From contig JAFZYC010000041.1 of assembly GCA_017616435.1 (NCBI GenBank), positions 1 to 37,946 on the forward strand: a stretch of 37,946 nucleotides of DNA, given 5' to 3'. Every line of letters begins with the position of its first letter. Positions within the stretch are counted from its first letter, which is position 1. The notes under the pieces are model-generated. The model ran no database searches. It had not been told where the DNA came from and worked only from the letters and a program-made list of their open reading frames with translations. The DNA comes from Clostridia bacterium. Lineage in GTDB: Bacteria; Bacillota; Clostridia; Christensenellales; CAG-138. This document shows, piece after piece, positions 7,073-15,641 of this stretch. Position numbers and translations under genes: made by a program.

Positions 7073-7849
7073 TCACGCTTCGGTCTTCTTTTTCGCGCCG
7101 GTCAGCACGAGCCCGACTGCGCCAGTCGCGATCAGCGCGAGGCTTATCCACTGGGAGGTGGAGAGCGCACCGAAGAAGCCCCTTATCTCGTCGCCCCTTA
7201 AGAACTCGATAAGGAAGCGTATCACGCCGTAGAGCATCATGTAGACGAACAGGGCGGTGAAGCCGCGGCGGCGCTTCCTCGTGAACCAGAGCAGGAAAAT
7301 GAACACGAGCAGGTTAGCCCCGGACTCTATGAGCTGCGTGGGTATGACGGCGACGTCCGGCGCGAGGCCGGAGATGGAATGCGGGAAGCACATGCCTATC
7401 CACGAATCCGTAGCTCTGCCGTAGCAGCAGCCGGAGCAGAAGCAGCCCATGCGGCCTATCGCGTGGGCGAGGGGGAGTGTCGGCACGACGGCGTCGGAGT
7501 AGCGGGAGAGGCGCGTCTTTACGACCGCGGCGCCAATGAAGGCGCCTATCACGCCGCCGATCAGCCCGCCGTAGAACACGAGACCGCCCTCGAACAGGCT
7601 CTTGACGCCGTTCGAGTGGACGAGCTCGACTATCTCCTCCCAGCTGTAAGTCACGAAGAAATAGAGTATCTTTGAGCCGAGTATGCCGAATATCACCGCA
7701 AACAGAGCGATAGTAATCAGCCTGTCGCCGTCCTCGCCGCGGCGGCGCGTCCTTATGTATGAAAGCCCGACTGCCAGCAGCATCGCGACGGCCATGCACA
7801 GGCCGTACATCGGGATCTGTGTTTTGCCCAGATGAAGGTACGGAAGCAA
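7073..7849 (-). CDS. lgt: Prolipoprotein diacylglyceryl transferase
   Basis: 258 residues from a TTG start chosen because AAAGGAG lies 8 bases before it. Lgt moves diacylglycerol from phosphatidylglycerol onto the lipobox Cys of prolipoproteins. Seven hydrophobic segments fit the fold; FEGGLVFYGGLIGG (about residue 83 on) and the Arg of RFLIEFLRGDE match family landmarks. The signature loop reads HAIGRMGCFCSGCCYG: the Arg is kept, but the Asn of the classical GRIGNF version is Cys and the loop holds four Cys. I recall this variant in many Bacillota and Bacteroidota Lgt-like proteins. The window encodes at least four lipobox substrates. Confidence 0.9.
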   Translation of the reverse strand: MLPYLHLGKTQIPMYGLCMAVAMLLAVGLSYIRTRRRGEDGDRLITIALFAVIFGILGSKILYFFVTYSWEEIVELVHSNGVKSLFEGGLVFYGGLIGGVIGAFIGAAVVKTRLSRYSDAVVPTLPLAHAIGRMGCFCSGCCYGRATDSWIGMCFPHSISGLAPDVAVIPTQLIESGANLLVFIFLLWFTRKRRRGFTALFVYMMLYGVIRFLIEFLRGDEIRGFFGALSTSQWISLALIATGAVGLVLTGAKKKTEA

Positions 7850-7907
7850 GAATATCACTCCTTTCGGGATAAAATGATAACAAAAACGGAGCGAATAGTC
7901 AATAAAC

Positions 7908-7935
7908 AAAAAGCCCGTTCAAAAACGGGCTTTTT
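7908..7935 (-). terminator. Hairpin terminator between the CofE-like gene and lgt
   Basis: A 12-bp stem AAAAAGCCCGTT / AACGGGCTTTTT with a 4-base loop, about 15 bases after the stop of the CofE-like gene on the minus strand. The symmetry would allow both directions, but only the minus-strand unit ends here. Confidence 0.9.
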
Positions 7936-7949
7936 GCCATTACAAAGCC

Positions 7950-9131
7950 TCAGTCGCCGTAGTTCACGAAATAGTCCTGCACGAGCACTATGGGCGTGCC
8001 CTTGTCGCCGGAGCCGGAGGTCAGGTCGCAGAGCGAGCCGATAAGGTCGGTAAGCATCCTCGGCGTGGTACCCTGGGAGAGCATGGAGCCCTTGAGATCG
8101 CTGTTCTTCGCGCGGATGCGCTCGCGGATCTTTTCGGCAAGCTCCTCGCCCGAAAGGTGGGCGTAGTCGTTATCGGCAAGGAACTTGAGCTTCAATTCGT
8201 TGGGAAGGCCGTAAAGCCCCTCCGTGAAGCCGGGGGAGACGACGGGATCCGCAAGCTCCCATATCTTGCCGACGGGATCCTTGAAGGCGCCGTCGCCGTA
8301 GACCATGGCCTCGACGTGAACGCCGGTGCGCTCCATGATAAGAGCCTGAATGCCGTAAGCGACCTCGCGCGCGTTCTTCGGGAAGAGCTTTACCGTCTCC
8401 TCCGTGGCCTTGTTGGAGCCCAAAAGCCCGAACTCGGGATTGCAGCCGGAGCCGTTCACCGGCTTGTTCAGGATATCGCAGAGCGTCAGCACGTTTTTCC
8501 CGCCGTGGCGGAGTATGCGGCTCTTCGTACGGGAACGGGTGTGGATATCGCAGCAGAGCACGTTGTCGGTAAAGGCGAGTATCGCCTCCGGGCGGTTGGA
8601 GAAGACTATCTCCGCATCAGCGCCCTCCGCCTCTATGAGGGTCTTGTAAAAATCTATGTAGTCGACGCCCGTGAAGGGATGGCGGCACTCGCCCCCGCAG
8701 AGCTCGTAGAACTCATCGGAGGTTAGCGTTTCGCCCCAGGGGTTCACGCCGCGGTCCTCAAGCACCTCTGGATCGACAAGATGATTGCCGACCTCGTCCG
8801 AGGGATAGGAGAGGAGCACGGTGACCTTCTTCGCGCCGCGGGCGATGCCCTTTAGGCAGATGGAGAAACGGTTCCTCGAAAGTATCGGGAAAACGAGGCC
8901 GATATGCCCGCCGCCGAGCTTTGCCTTGACGTCCTCCGCGATGTTGTCCACCGAGACGTAGTTGCCGTCCGCCCTCGCGACGACGGCCTCCGTAACGGCG
9001 ATGACGTCCCTCTCGTGAAGGGTGAAGCCCTCCTTTTCGGCGGCCGCCAGAACGGAATCAACGGTGATCTTAACGATGTCGTCGCCCTGCCTTATAATGG
9101 GCGCGCGGACGCCCCTCGATACTGTTGCCAT
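7950..9131 (-). CDS. Coenzyme F420-0:L-glutamate ligase-like (CofE family) protein
   Basis: 393 residues. The N-terminus (RGVRAPIIRQGDD), VIAVTEAVVARADGNY near residue 45 and the later VYGDGAFKDPVGKIWELADPV block fit the F420_ligase (CofE/FbiB N-terminal) family, in a long version I associate with gut Clostridia. CofE adds gamma-linked glutamates to F420-0 in methanogens and actinobacteria. No other F420 gene is visible here, so the substrate in this organism is uncertain; another amino-acid ligation is equally possible. A GGAGGG ribosome site precedes the ATG, and the gene has its own promoter after addB and a terminator behind it, so it is probably monocistronic. Confidence 0.8.
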   Translation of the reverse strand: MATVSRGVRAPIIRQGDDIVKITVDSVLAAAEKEGFTLHERDVIAVTEAVVARADGNYVSVDNIAEDVKAKLGGGHIGLVFPILSRNRFSICLKGIARGAKKVTVLLSYPSDEVGNHLVDPEVLEDRGVNPWGETLTSDEFYELCGGECRHPFTGVDYIDFYKTLIEAEGADAEIVFSNRPEAILAFTDNVLCCDIHTRSRTKSRILRHGGKNVLTLCDILNKPVNGSGCNPEFGLLGSNKATEETVKLFPKNAREVAYGIQALIMERTGVHVEAMVYGDGAFKDPVGKIWELADPVVSPGFTEGLYGLPNELKLKFLADNDYAHLSGEELAEKIRERIRAKNSDLKGSMLSQGTTPRMLTDLIGSLCDLTSGSGDKGTPIVLVQDYFVNYGD

Positions 9132-9185
9132 GATACTGCCCTCCGGAAAATAGATCGGGACGACCTTTGGGGCCGTCCCTTGAAA

Positions 9186-9214
9186 ATAGTATCATATCTT
9201 TCGGTTTTTGTAAA
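9186..9214 (-). promoter_or_regulatory. Promoter of the CofE-like gene
   Basis: Minus strand TTTACA (9214-9209), 17-bp spacer, TACTAT (9191-9186), directly after the addB stop. The leader contains a GGGACG/CGTCCC hairpin (about 9152-9178). Confidence 0.7.
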
Positions 9215-9232
9215 GTGCGATTTCAAAAGGCT

Positions 9233-12200
9233 TTACTTCTCCCGCCCGAAGAACGCGTCCGCGCTCATGGGGTAGATATCACGGTAGCCGGAGGGCGAAA
9301 GATCGGGATCGAAGCGGCACACGTCGCCGTAGGGGCACCAGCGGCACGCGGTCTTTCCGCCGCGGACGAGGCGCGTCGGGCGTATGCCTGCCTCGCCGTC
9401 GAATATGCTCTCGAGCGTCGAGGCCGCCTTGCGCTGCGCGGTCTCGATAACGAGCATGAGCTCGTCCTCTTCAACGAGCCCCGCGCCGATCGTTTCGCCG
9501 TCGCGGCCGCGCTTAGCGGAGATCACCGTGGAGGCCTTGTCGAAATCGTCCGTCGCGTCTATGACCTCCGCGTCTTTGAGCGAAAGCCCGCTCAAGCGGA
9601 ACGCGGCCATGAGCTCGTCCGTCATCTGCTTCACCGCCTCGCCGCCGCCCTCGCTTTCGGGCTCGATATCGCGTATGGGCATATAGTACATGCCGACGGT
9701 GTCCGCGGCGTTGATCGCCGCGGCGTAAAGGGGCAGCTGCAGCTGGAGTCCCGCGGCGAGCTCTGCAAACGCGAAATCCTTTCCGCCGGATTTGTAATCG
9801 ATTATGCGGCGCATGGGCCTTTCGTCCGTTCCCGCGGAATCCACGCGGTCGATTATTCCGCTGACGGAGAACACCGCGCCTCCCGCCCTTATCATGAGCG
9901 GCGGGAACACGGAATCGGGCTTGCCGAACGTGACCTCGCAGCCCGTGGGACGGAACGCGCCGCGCGCGATGTGGCGCGTGACAGCGCAGCAGGTGTATTT
10001 GACGGTCTCCACGACGGAGGCGAGCCGCGCCCGCTGCCTTGCGGTGTCGTAGAGCAGGTAGCCGTCCTTCCTGTTCATGAGCGGGGGCACGATCTCCCGC
10101 AGAATGTCGAATGTCTTTTCGTCGTCGATCTCGCGCCAGTCGAGCCCGGTTTCCATTACATAGCGGACGTAGGCCTCCAGCGCCTCGTGATAGAAGGAGC
10201 CGAGATCGGTCGCCTTTTCGCGGCGCTCGTCGCGCTCCTTCGCCCCGAGCCCGTACTGCATGAAGTGGCGGAAGGGGCAGCTGTTGAAGGCCTCCAGCCT
10301 CGACGCGGAGCCGGTAAGGCTCCTGCCGTAGAGGAGCTTCGCGAGCTCCCGCCCTATGGGCTCCACCTCCGGGCTGCCGAAGCACTCGCGAGTGAGCTCT
10401 GACAGCGGCCCGCGGTATTTCGGACTGCGCGAGAACCAGGCGTAAAGCGCAGCGGCCTCGTCATCCGGCACGCCGGAATCGATCATGCGGCGCAGCCTTA
10501 GCCCGAGCGAGCGGAACGCAAGCTCCTCGTTGCTGCGGGAGGGGGATTCCTTCGTGCCGTCGGTCACGGGAAGGAGCGGGAACAGCTGCTTTATCCTGCC
10601 TATCAGCCGGCAGGGTGAGGCGGGGGCGTCCATCGCTCCGGAGCCCGATATGCTCACCGGGTAGGAGAAGACTATCCGCTCCGTCGCCATCGAGAGCGCG
10701 GAATAGACTGTCACGGCGTCGGACTTGAACAGGCTCTTCGTGCTCTGCCAAAGCTCATAGCCCGCGGCCTTGAGCTTTTTCAGGTCGCCGTCGTCGATCA
10801 CGCCGTCGTCGGTTCGCTTCTTCGGGAAGAGCCCGTCGTTCATGCCGAGCACGACGAGCAGCTTCACCTCGCGGGTGCGGGTCCTGTCCATCGAGCCGAC
10901 GAGCACCTGGTCGCAGGTCGTGGGTATCATGCCCACCTCGTGGGAGGCGAAGCCCTCCTTAACGACCGATATGAAGCGCTTGAGGCCTATCTTCTCGCCG
11001 CCCATTATCACGAAGAGCTGATCCAGCACCTCGAGTATGGTGTTCACGACCTGCGCGTTCTCTTCCTCCTCGCGGAAGCGGGCCTCCTCGTGCAGGCGGG
11101 CGCAAAGCTCCTTCTGCGTGCCGTACAGGTCGAGCTCCTCCATGAGCGCGTGTATCGCGCGCGTGCGCTCCTCGCAGGTGCCGCCTCGAAGCGCCTCGCG
11201 GAAGCGGACGAGCGGCCCCATTATGCGCCTGCGGCAGTCCTCAAGGGGCTCCGCCTCGTCCGTGAAGGGCTCCGTGAGCTTCGCGTAGGAGAGGCCCTTC
11301 GCGAGCACGTGGTTTTCGAAAAGCTCCGCCTCGTCGGGAGTGACGGGCAGGAAGCCGGATTTGACGATATCTATGATATTTTCGGCGTCGAAGCCGCGCT
11401 CCGCGGCCGAAAGCGCGGAGAGTATCAGCCTTGCCGCGGGATGCGTCGCGAGGCTGCGCTTGACGTCGGTGAAATACGGTATGCCGTATGCCGAGAACAC
11501 GCGGGAGACGGTCGGCGCGTAGCCGGCAAGGTCGCTGACGATGACCGCCATATCGCGGTACCTGACGCCTTCCTTCACGGCCGCGGAAACGGTCTCCGCG
11601 GCGTTTATCACCTCATCCATGCGCCCCGGCGCGACAAACAGCGAAAGCCCCTCGGGCTCGCCCTCGAAAACGCCGTACGGATATGCGAAAAGCTCCCGCT
11701 CGAGATGCTTTATCGCGGGGGAGCCCGGGCGGCGCCTTTCGTGAAGCTCGGTCACTTCAAAGCTCACGCCCGCGTCCCGAGCTATGGCGCGAAGGCGGTC
11801 GAACGCCGCGGCCTCCGGAGCGAAGAGCTCCCTGTCGCGGGAGGTGCGGTCGAGCGAGAGCGCGACGGTCACGGAAGCGGCGCAGCGTAACAGCCCCGCG
11901 AAAACGGGGTATGCCTGCTCGTGCAGCGTATCGCCGCCGTCGATGAACACATGCGCGCCGCGGAGCACGGAAGCGTCCATCCTCCGAAGCATCTCGTTCA
12001 TCATATCCTCGGGATCTATGTAGCGGTTTTCGCATCGGCGCTCGCAGTCGGCGAAAACGACGGAAAGATCGGACAGCTTATCGCGAAGGGGCGTCCCCTC
12101 GGGGAGCCTTTGCGCGGCCTCGGCCACGTCCGCGGCGCTCATGCCGCAGCGCTTGAAGCGCGATATGAGCATATCGCACTCGGCGGGGAAGCCGTCCCTT

Positions 12201-12532
12201 GCCGCGGAGCGCTTGAACACGGTGAGCTTCGCCGCGCATGCGTCCGCGCATCGGCGCAGCAGCATCACCCGCCCCTGCGGGGAGAGGAAGGCCTGCCTTA
12301 CGCCAAGCGAATCGAGCACGCGGCGCGAAAGAGAGCTCCACGACGTTACCGTGCAGCCGAACAGCCCGGAGGATAGGTACTCCGCAAGGCGGCGCTCCGT
12401 CTCGAACGTGGCCTGCTCGGGTACTATTATGAAGCGTTCGGCGTCCTGAGCTTCCGCCGCGCGCGCGAAAAGGGCGGTCGTCTTGCCGGAGCCCGCTCTT
12501 CCAAGTATGAACTCGAGCCTGCAGCTCATCAT
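9233..12532 (-). CDS. addB: AddB: helicase-exonuclease subunit B
   Basis: 1099 residues, normal for AddB (often about 1100-1160). Walker A GRAGSGKTTA lies at residues 9-18. UvrD-like regions follow (VLVGSMDRTRTREVK, VLGMNDGLFPKK), then a RecB-type nuclease domain with RIIDYKSGG near residue 905. Four Cys for a 4Fe-4S cluster are present: NSCPFRHF near 750 and CRWCPYGDVC near 1060. With AddA it would resect double-strand breaks up to Chi. The first ATG overlaps the upstream stop (ATGA); the second, one codon on, is better spaced from GGAGG. Oddity: no addA follows; the next gene downstream is the CofE-like ligase with its own promoter. Confidence 0.9.
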   Translation of the reverse strand: MMSCRLEFILGRAGSGKTTALFARAAEAQDAERFIIVPEQATFETERRLAEYLSSGLFGCTVTSWSSLSRRVLDSLGVRQAFLSPQGRVMLLRRCADACAAKLTVFKRSAARDGFPAECDMLISRFKRCGMSAADVAEAAQRLPEGTPLRDKLSDLSVVFADCERRCENRYIDPEDMMNEMLRRMDASVLRGAHVFIDGGDTLHEQAYPVFAGLLRCAASVTVALSLDRTSRDRELFAPEAAAFDRLRAIARDAGVSFEVTELHERRRPGSPAIKHLERELFAYPYGVFEGEPEGLSLFVAPGRMDEVINAAETVSAAVKEGVRYRDMAVIVSDLAGYAPTVSRVFSAYGIPYFTDVKRSLATHPAARLILSALSAAERGFDAENIIDIVKSGFLPVTPDEAELFENHVLAKGLSYAKLTEPFTDEAEPLEDCRRRIMGPLVRFREALRGGTCEERTRAIHALMEELDLYGTQKELCARLHEEARFREEEENAQVVNTILEVLDQLFVIMGGEKIGLKRFISVVKEGFASHEVGMIPTTCDQVLVGSMDRTRTREVKLLVVLGMNDGLFPKKRTDDGVIDDGDLKKLKAAGYELWQSTKSLFKSDAVTVYSALSMATERIVFSYPVSISGSGAMDAPASPCRLIGRIKQLFPLLPVTDGTKESPSRSNEELAFRSLGLRLRRMIDSGVPDDEAAALYAWFSRSPKYRGPLSELTRECFGSPEVEPIGRELAKLLYGRSLTGSASRLEAFNSCPFRHFMQYGLGAKERDERREKATDLGSFYHEALEAYVRYVMETGLDWREIDDEKTFDILREIVPPLMNRKDGYLLYDTARQRARLASVVETVKYTCCAVTRHIARGAFRPTGCEVTFGKPDSVFPPLMIRAGGAVFSVSGIIDRVDSAGTDERPMRRIIDYKSGGKDFAFAELAAGLQLQLPLYAAAINAADTVGMYYMPIRDIEPESEGGGEAVKQMTDELMAAFRLSGLSLKDAEVIDATDDFDKASTVISAKRGRDGETIGAGLVEEDELMLVIETAQRKAASTLESIFDGEAGIRPTRLVRGGKTACRWCPYGDVCRFDPDLSPSGYRDIYPMSADAFFGREK

Positions 12533-13173
12533 TCGCCTCCGTTCTGCGGCGCGAACGGCCGCCTGAAATAGCTGAACACGCCGTCGGCATACGTGACGAC
12601 GACGTTATCGTATGTGCTTGTGCAGTGTGCGAAAACGGGCTTCCCGCGGAGGAACCCCACGCATATACCCACGTGGTTCCATGAGCTTCCCGGGTAAGAA
12701 TTGGCGAATGCGAGATCGCCCGGGCGGAGCTCGCTTTTTTCGATCTCGGCCGACGCGAACCACTGGTTCCATGTGCCGGAGCCTATCTCGGCGGGCGAGA
12801 CCCCCGCCTGGACGTACGCCCATGTGACGAAGCCGGAGCAGTCCAGCCCGAAGGGGCGCACGGTGCCGGTAGTGCTGTTGCCCGCGCTCGTTACCTCGCG
12901 CGGGGAGCCCCACTCGGGGCACTCGCCGGGCTTATCGTACTTGCCGCCCCAGAAATAGTGCACGCGGCCGATGAGCGATACCGCCTTCGCGACCGCGGTC
13001 TCGGCGGCGGCCGATGGGTATTCGTTCCCCTCCATTGCGGAAGCTACCGCGCTTTCATCGAGCGGCCCGCGGGAAAATATGCGTCCGCGCAGCAAATAAA
13101 AGGCGAAACAGACGAGTCCCGCGATGAATCCGCAAAGCAGCGCGGTGAGCATAGAACGAAGGCGAGTATTCAT
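12529..13173 (-). CDS. Membrane-anchored NlpC/P60-like cysteine peptidase
   Basis: 214 residues. An N-terminal hydrophobic segment (residues about 8-29) acts as uncleaved anchor or signal. The NlpC/P60-like domain has the catalytic Cys in LDCSGFVTWAY (C112) and His in WNHVGICVG (H167), with a further His at 183. Family members cut peptidoglycan stem-peptide bonds outside the membrane. It has a 4-base overlap with addB, so the envelope hydrolase and the repair enzyme share a message. Its promoter lies so close that the mRNA probably starts at the ATG (leaderless). No ribosome site could lie on such a message. Confidence 0.85.
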   Translation of the reverse strand: MNTRLRSMLTALLCGFIAGLVCFAFYLLRGRIFSRGPLDESAVASAMEGNEYPSAAAETAVAKAVSLIGRVHYFWGGKYDKPGECPEWGSPREVTSAGNSTTGTVRPFGLDCSGFVTWAYVQAGVSPAEIGSGTWNQWFASAEIEKSELRPGDLAFANSYPGSSWNHVGICVGFLRGKPVFAHCTSTYDNVVVTYADGVFSYFRRPFAPQNGGE

Positions 13174-13179
13174 AGCCTG

Positions 13180-13208
13180 ATTTTACCATAAACGCGGCTT
13201 CCAATCAA
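13180..13208 (-). promoter_or_regulatory. Promoter giving a probable leaderless NlpC/P60-addB message
   Basis: Minus strand TTGATT (13208-13203), 17-bp spacer, TAAAAT (13185-13180), then only 6 bases (CAGGCT) to the ATG at 13173. Transcription starting about 7 bases after the -10 box would begin on the start codon. Confidence 0.65.
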
Positions 13209-13232
13209 CATTGAAGGAAATGGAAAATACGC

Positions 13233-13261
13233 TTGCAAAAAGCCCCGGTCGGGATTAAAAT
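13233..13261 (+). promoter_or_regulatory. Promoter of ychF
   Basis: TTGCAA (13233-13238), 17-bp spacer, TAAAAT (13256-13261), about 32 bases before the GGAGG site and the ATG at 13300. Confidence 0.75.
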
Positions 13262-13299
13262 GTAATTGTCAAAATATGCACTTGAAACCGGAGGCAAAC

Positions 13300-14388
13300 A
13301 TGAAACTCGGAGTCATAGGACTTCCCAACGTAGGAAAAAGCACGCTTTTTAACGCGATAACCCAGGCCGGCGCGCAGGCCGCGAACTACCCCTTCTGCAC
13401 GATCGAGCCGAACGTCGGCGTCGTCGCGGTGCCGGATGAAAGGCTGGACGTGCTCGCGAAGATGTACGATCCGCAGAAATATACCCCCGCGACGATAGAG
13501 TTCGTCGATATCGCCGGTCTCGTGCGCGACGCGCACCGCGGCGAGGGCCTTGGCAACAAGTTCCTCTCCCACATCCGCGAGGTCGACGCGGTGGTCCATG
13601 TCGTCCGCTGCTTCGAGGACGACAATATCGTCCACGTGGACGGCTCCGTCGATCCCGTCCGCGATATGGAGACCATTAATATCGAGCTCATATTCGCCGA
13701 TATGGAGACCGTCGAGCGCCGCCTTGACAAGGCGCGCAAGTCCGCCAAATCGGGCGACAAGAAGTTCCAGCACGAGATCGAGCTCTGCGAGCGCATATAC
13801 GCGCATCTTGAAAAGCAGCTGCCCGTCAGGAGCATGCCCCAGACCGACGACGAGCGCGAGGAGATCGCGCAGTTCTTCCTGCTCACCACAAAGCCCGTTA
13901 TCTACGCCGCGAACATCGCGGAGGACGAGATCGGCACGGAGACGGAGAACGTCAGAAAGGTCCGCGAGCAGGCCGAAAAGGAGGGCGCGGAGGTGATCGT
14001 CGTCTCCGCGAAGGTGGAGGAGGAGCTTTCCTCTCTCTCGCTCGAGGAGAAGAAGGAGTTCATCGAGGAGCTCGGCATCGGCGAAAGCGGCCTCGATAAG
14101 CTCGTCAAGGCGGGCTACCGCCTGCTTGGGCTCATAAGCTTCCTTACGGCGGGGCCGAAGGAGGTCCGCGCATGGACCATCACAAAGGGCACCAAGGCGC
14201 CGCAGGCCGCGGGCAAGATCCACACCGATTTCGAGCGCGGCTTCATAAGGGCGGAGGTCGTCCATTACGATACCCTCATCGAGAACGGCACCATGCTCGC
14301 CTGCAAGGAGAAGGGCCTCGTGAGATCCGAGGGCAAGGATTACGTCATGCAGGACGGCGATATAGTCGTGTTCAGGTTCAATGTGTAA
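13300..14388 (+). CDS. ychF: Redox-regulated ATPase/GTPase YchF (OLA1 family)
   Basis: 362 residues from the ATG at 13300, chosen for the GGAGG five bases upstream; an ATG at 13276 would add eight unlikely residues. P-loop GLPNVGKST (residues 6-14), switch [19 protein letters not shown], and NIAEDE in place of the usual NKxD motif, which is the change that makes YchF prefer ATP. A coiled-coil insertion (residues about 130-200) is followed by a C-terminal TGS domain with [17 protein letters not shown]. YchF/OLA1 binds ribosomes and is tied to stress and redox control of translation. Length and motifs are entirely typical. Confidence 0.97.
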   Translation: MKLGVIGLPNVGKSTLFNAITQAGAQAANYPFCTIEPNVGVVAVPDERLDVLAKMYDPQKYTPATIEFVDIAGLVRDAHRGEGLGNKFLSHIREVDAVVHVVRCFEDDNIVHVDGSVDPVRDMETINIELIFADMETVERRLDKARKSAKSGDKKFQHEIELCERIYAHLEKQLPVRSMPQTDDEREEIAQFFLLTTKPVIYAANIAEDEIGTETENVRKVREQAEKEGAEVIVVSAKVEEELSSLSLEEKKEFIEELGIGESGLDKLVKAGYRLLGLISFLTAGPKEVRAWTITKGTKAPQAAGKIHTDFERGFIRAEVVHYDTLIENGTMLACKEKGLVRSEGKDYVMQDGDIVVFRFNV

Positions 14389-14398
14389 CGAGGCTTAT

Positions 14399-14743
14399 AT
14401 GGAAGCCGAAAAAAAGACGGCAAAAGCAAAAAGACTCGGAACAGCGGCGCTGATAATGCTGCTTGCCGCCATTGCCCTGCTCGTGTTCGTCTATTATTCG
14501 GGAACGAGCCTCTCGTTTTCTTCCGAGGTATTTAGACGGGTATTCGACGTCAATGTGTTCGCTTGGCTGATCATTACACCTGCGGCGCTTGCTCTTTGCA
14601 TCGCGGGAAAGATCGTCTCGAAAAAGGCGCGGCGCGAAGGCTCCGAAAAGGCCAAGGGGGCAGACGTTTTCTGCTCGATAATGATCGCGGTGATCGTCAT
14701 TGCGTTTGTCGCTTACATGGTGGTCATTTCGAGATTTATGTAA
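14399..14743 (+). CDS. Small membrane protein, unknown
   Basis: 114 residues from the ATG at 14399, preceded by CGAGG at 5 bases; an ATG at 14381 overlapping the ychF stop would give 120 residues. Three hydrophobic segments are visible (residues about 14-31, 49-66, 87-106), with lysine-rich ends at the N-terminus and in the second loop (KKARREGSEKAKG). No family recognised. It follows ychF immediately and would be co-transcribed, but that pairing is not a known conserved one. Confidence 0.65.
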   Translation: MEAEKKTAKAKRLGTAALIMLLAAIALLVFVYYSGTSLSFSSEVFRRVFDVNVFAWLIITPAALALCIAGKIVSKKARREGSEKAKGADVFCSIMIAVIVIAFVAYMVVISRFM

Positions 14744-14769
14744 TACACCGCTTGCCGCCGCCGAGAACG

Positions 14770-14891
14770 GCCTACCCTCGGTGGGGAGGCTCCGCGCGAG
14801 CGGTGGTGGGGGGAAACCGCGTTCATAAGCCCCCCCATTCGTCATTCTCGGCGGCCGCCTCGAATGCCACCTTCCCCACCAAGGGGAAGGC
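14770..14891 (+). repeat. MITE-like palindromic repeat, copy A
   Basis: About 122 bases with hairpin-forming ends that are also roughly inverted to each other: GCCTACCCTCGGTGGGGAGG at the left, CCTTCCCCACCAAGGGGAAG at the right. Bases 14827-14880 (54 bases) are identical to 15461-15514 in copy B, same orientation. No coding capacity. Confidence 0.75.
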
Positions 14892-14940
14892 GCGAAACCT
14901 ATACAAGGCATCAAACAAAGCTTCAAACGGGGAGATCGCC

Positions 14941-15300
14941 ATGCGGGCAAAATACGATCCGAAGCTGACCGCGCTTGCGGACGGACTTCGCAAAAACATG
15001 ACCCCCGAAGAAAAACATCTGTGGTATGACTTCTTCAAAAAGATACCGCAGCACGTCAACCGTCAAAGGCAGTTCGGCAGATACATAGTCGATTTCTTCA
15101 TTGCAGAGGCGAAGCTCGTGATCGAACTCGACGGATCTCAGCATTACACCGAGAAGAGCGCTGCCTATGACGCGGAACGCGACAGGTATCTGACCGATCA
15201 CGGTCTTCGCGTGATCCGCTATTCCAACTATGACGTCAATACCGATTTTGAAGGAGTTTGCCTTGATATCATGAAGCATATCAAGGAGTTTGTGAGGTAG
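14941..15300 (+). CDS. DUF559 (Vsr-like) endonuclease-domain protein
   Basis: 119 residues, the usual length. Signature: LRKNMTPEEKHLW (residues 16-28), FGRYIVDFFIAEAKLVIELD (45-64) and the end RVIRYSNYDVN. Asp51 and Glu62 with the following LDG are the likely metal-binding residues of a very-short-patch-repair-like PD-(D/E)XK nuclease fold. The family is abundant and scattered in bacteria; its biological substrate is not established. GGGGAG lies six bases before the ATG. It stands alone between two near-identical direct repeats (A and B), with no neighbour in the same unit, which suggests it travels with, or uses, these repeats. Confidence 0.85.
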   Translation: MRAKYDPKLTALADGLRKNMTPEEKHLWYDFFKKIPQHVNRQRQFGRYIVDFFIAEAKLVIELDGSQHYTEKSAAYDAERDRYLTDHGLRVIRYSNYDVNTDFEGVCLDIMKHIKEFVR

Positions 15301-15400
15301 ACCGTCGGCCTCCCCGTGGCGGGCGAGAGCCGCCCGAAAAGGGCAACGGTGCTGCGCTTTCAGGTGGGGTCCCCCTCTTCGGACGATAATCTGCGATCCG

Positions 15401-15525
15401 GCCTCCCCTTGGTGGGGAGGCTCCGCGTGAGCGGTGGTGGGGGGATACGCAGCGCACATCAAGCCCCCCCATTCGTCATTCTCGGCGGCCGCCTCGAATG
15501 CCACCTTCCCCACCTAGGGGAAGGC
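15401..15525 (+). repeat. MITE-like palindromic repeat, copy B
   Basis: 125 bases in the same orientation as copy A. Left end GCCTCCCCTTGGTGGGGAGG and right end CCTTCCCCACCTAGGGGAAG each form hairpins. Besides the 54 identical bases, the left block GGTGGGGAGGCTCCGCG and GAGCGGTGGTGGGGGG are shared with copy A. Confidence 0.8.
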
Positions 15526-15597
15526 AGAGACCGGCCATTCCGGCTTTAATCAACGGACTTTTCATCAGCAGGCAGAGCGTATGCCTCCGAAGCATTC

Positions 15598-15641
15598 GTC
15601 CCCCATTCGTCGCCTGACACCTTCCCCACCGGGGGGAAGGC
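15598..15641 (+). repeat. Truncated repeat, copy C (right half)
   Basis: CCCCCATTCGTC followed by CACCTTCCCCACC and GGGGGGAAGGC correspond to the right half of copies A and B with an internal deletion of the CTCGGCGG block. Confidence 0.65.

Noticed and set aside
9167..10402. A 411-codon plus-strand frame
   Set aside because: Antisense to the nuclease end of addB.
13255..14265. A 336-codon minus-strand frame
   Set aside because: Exact antisense shadow of ychF.
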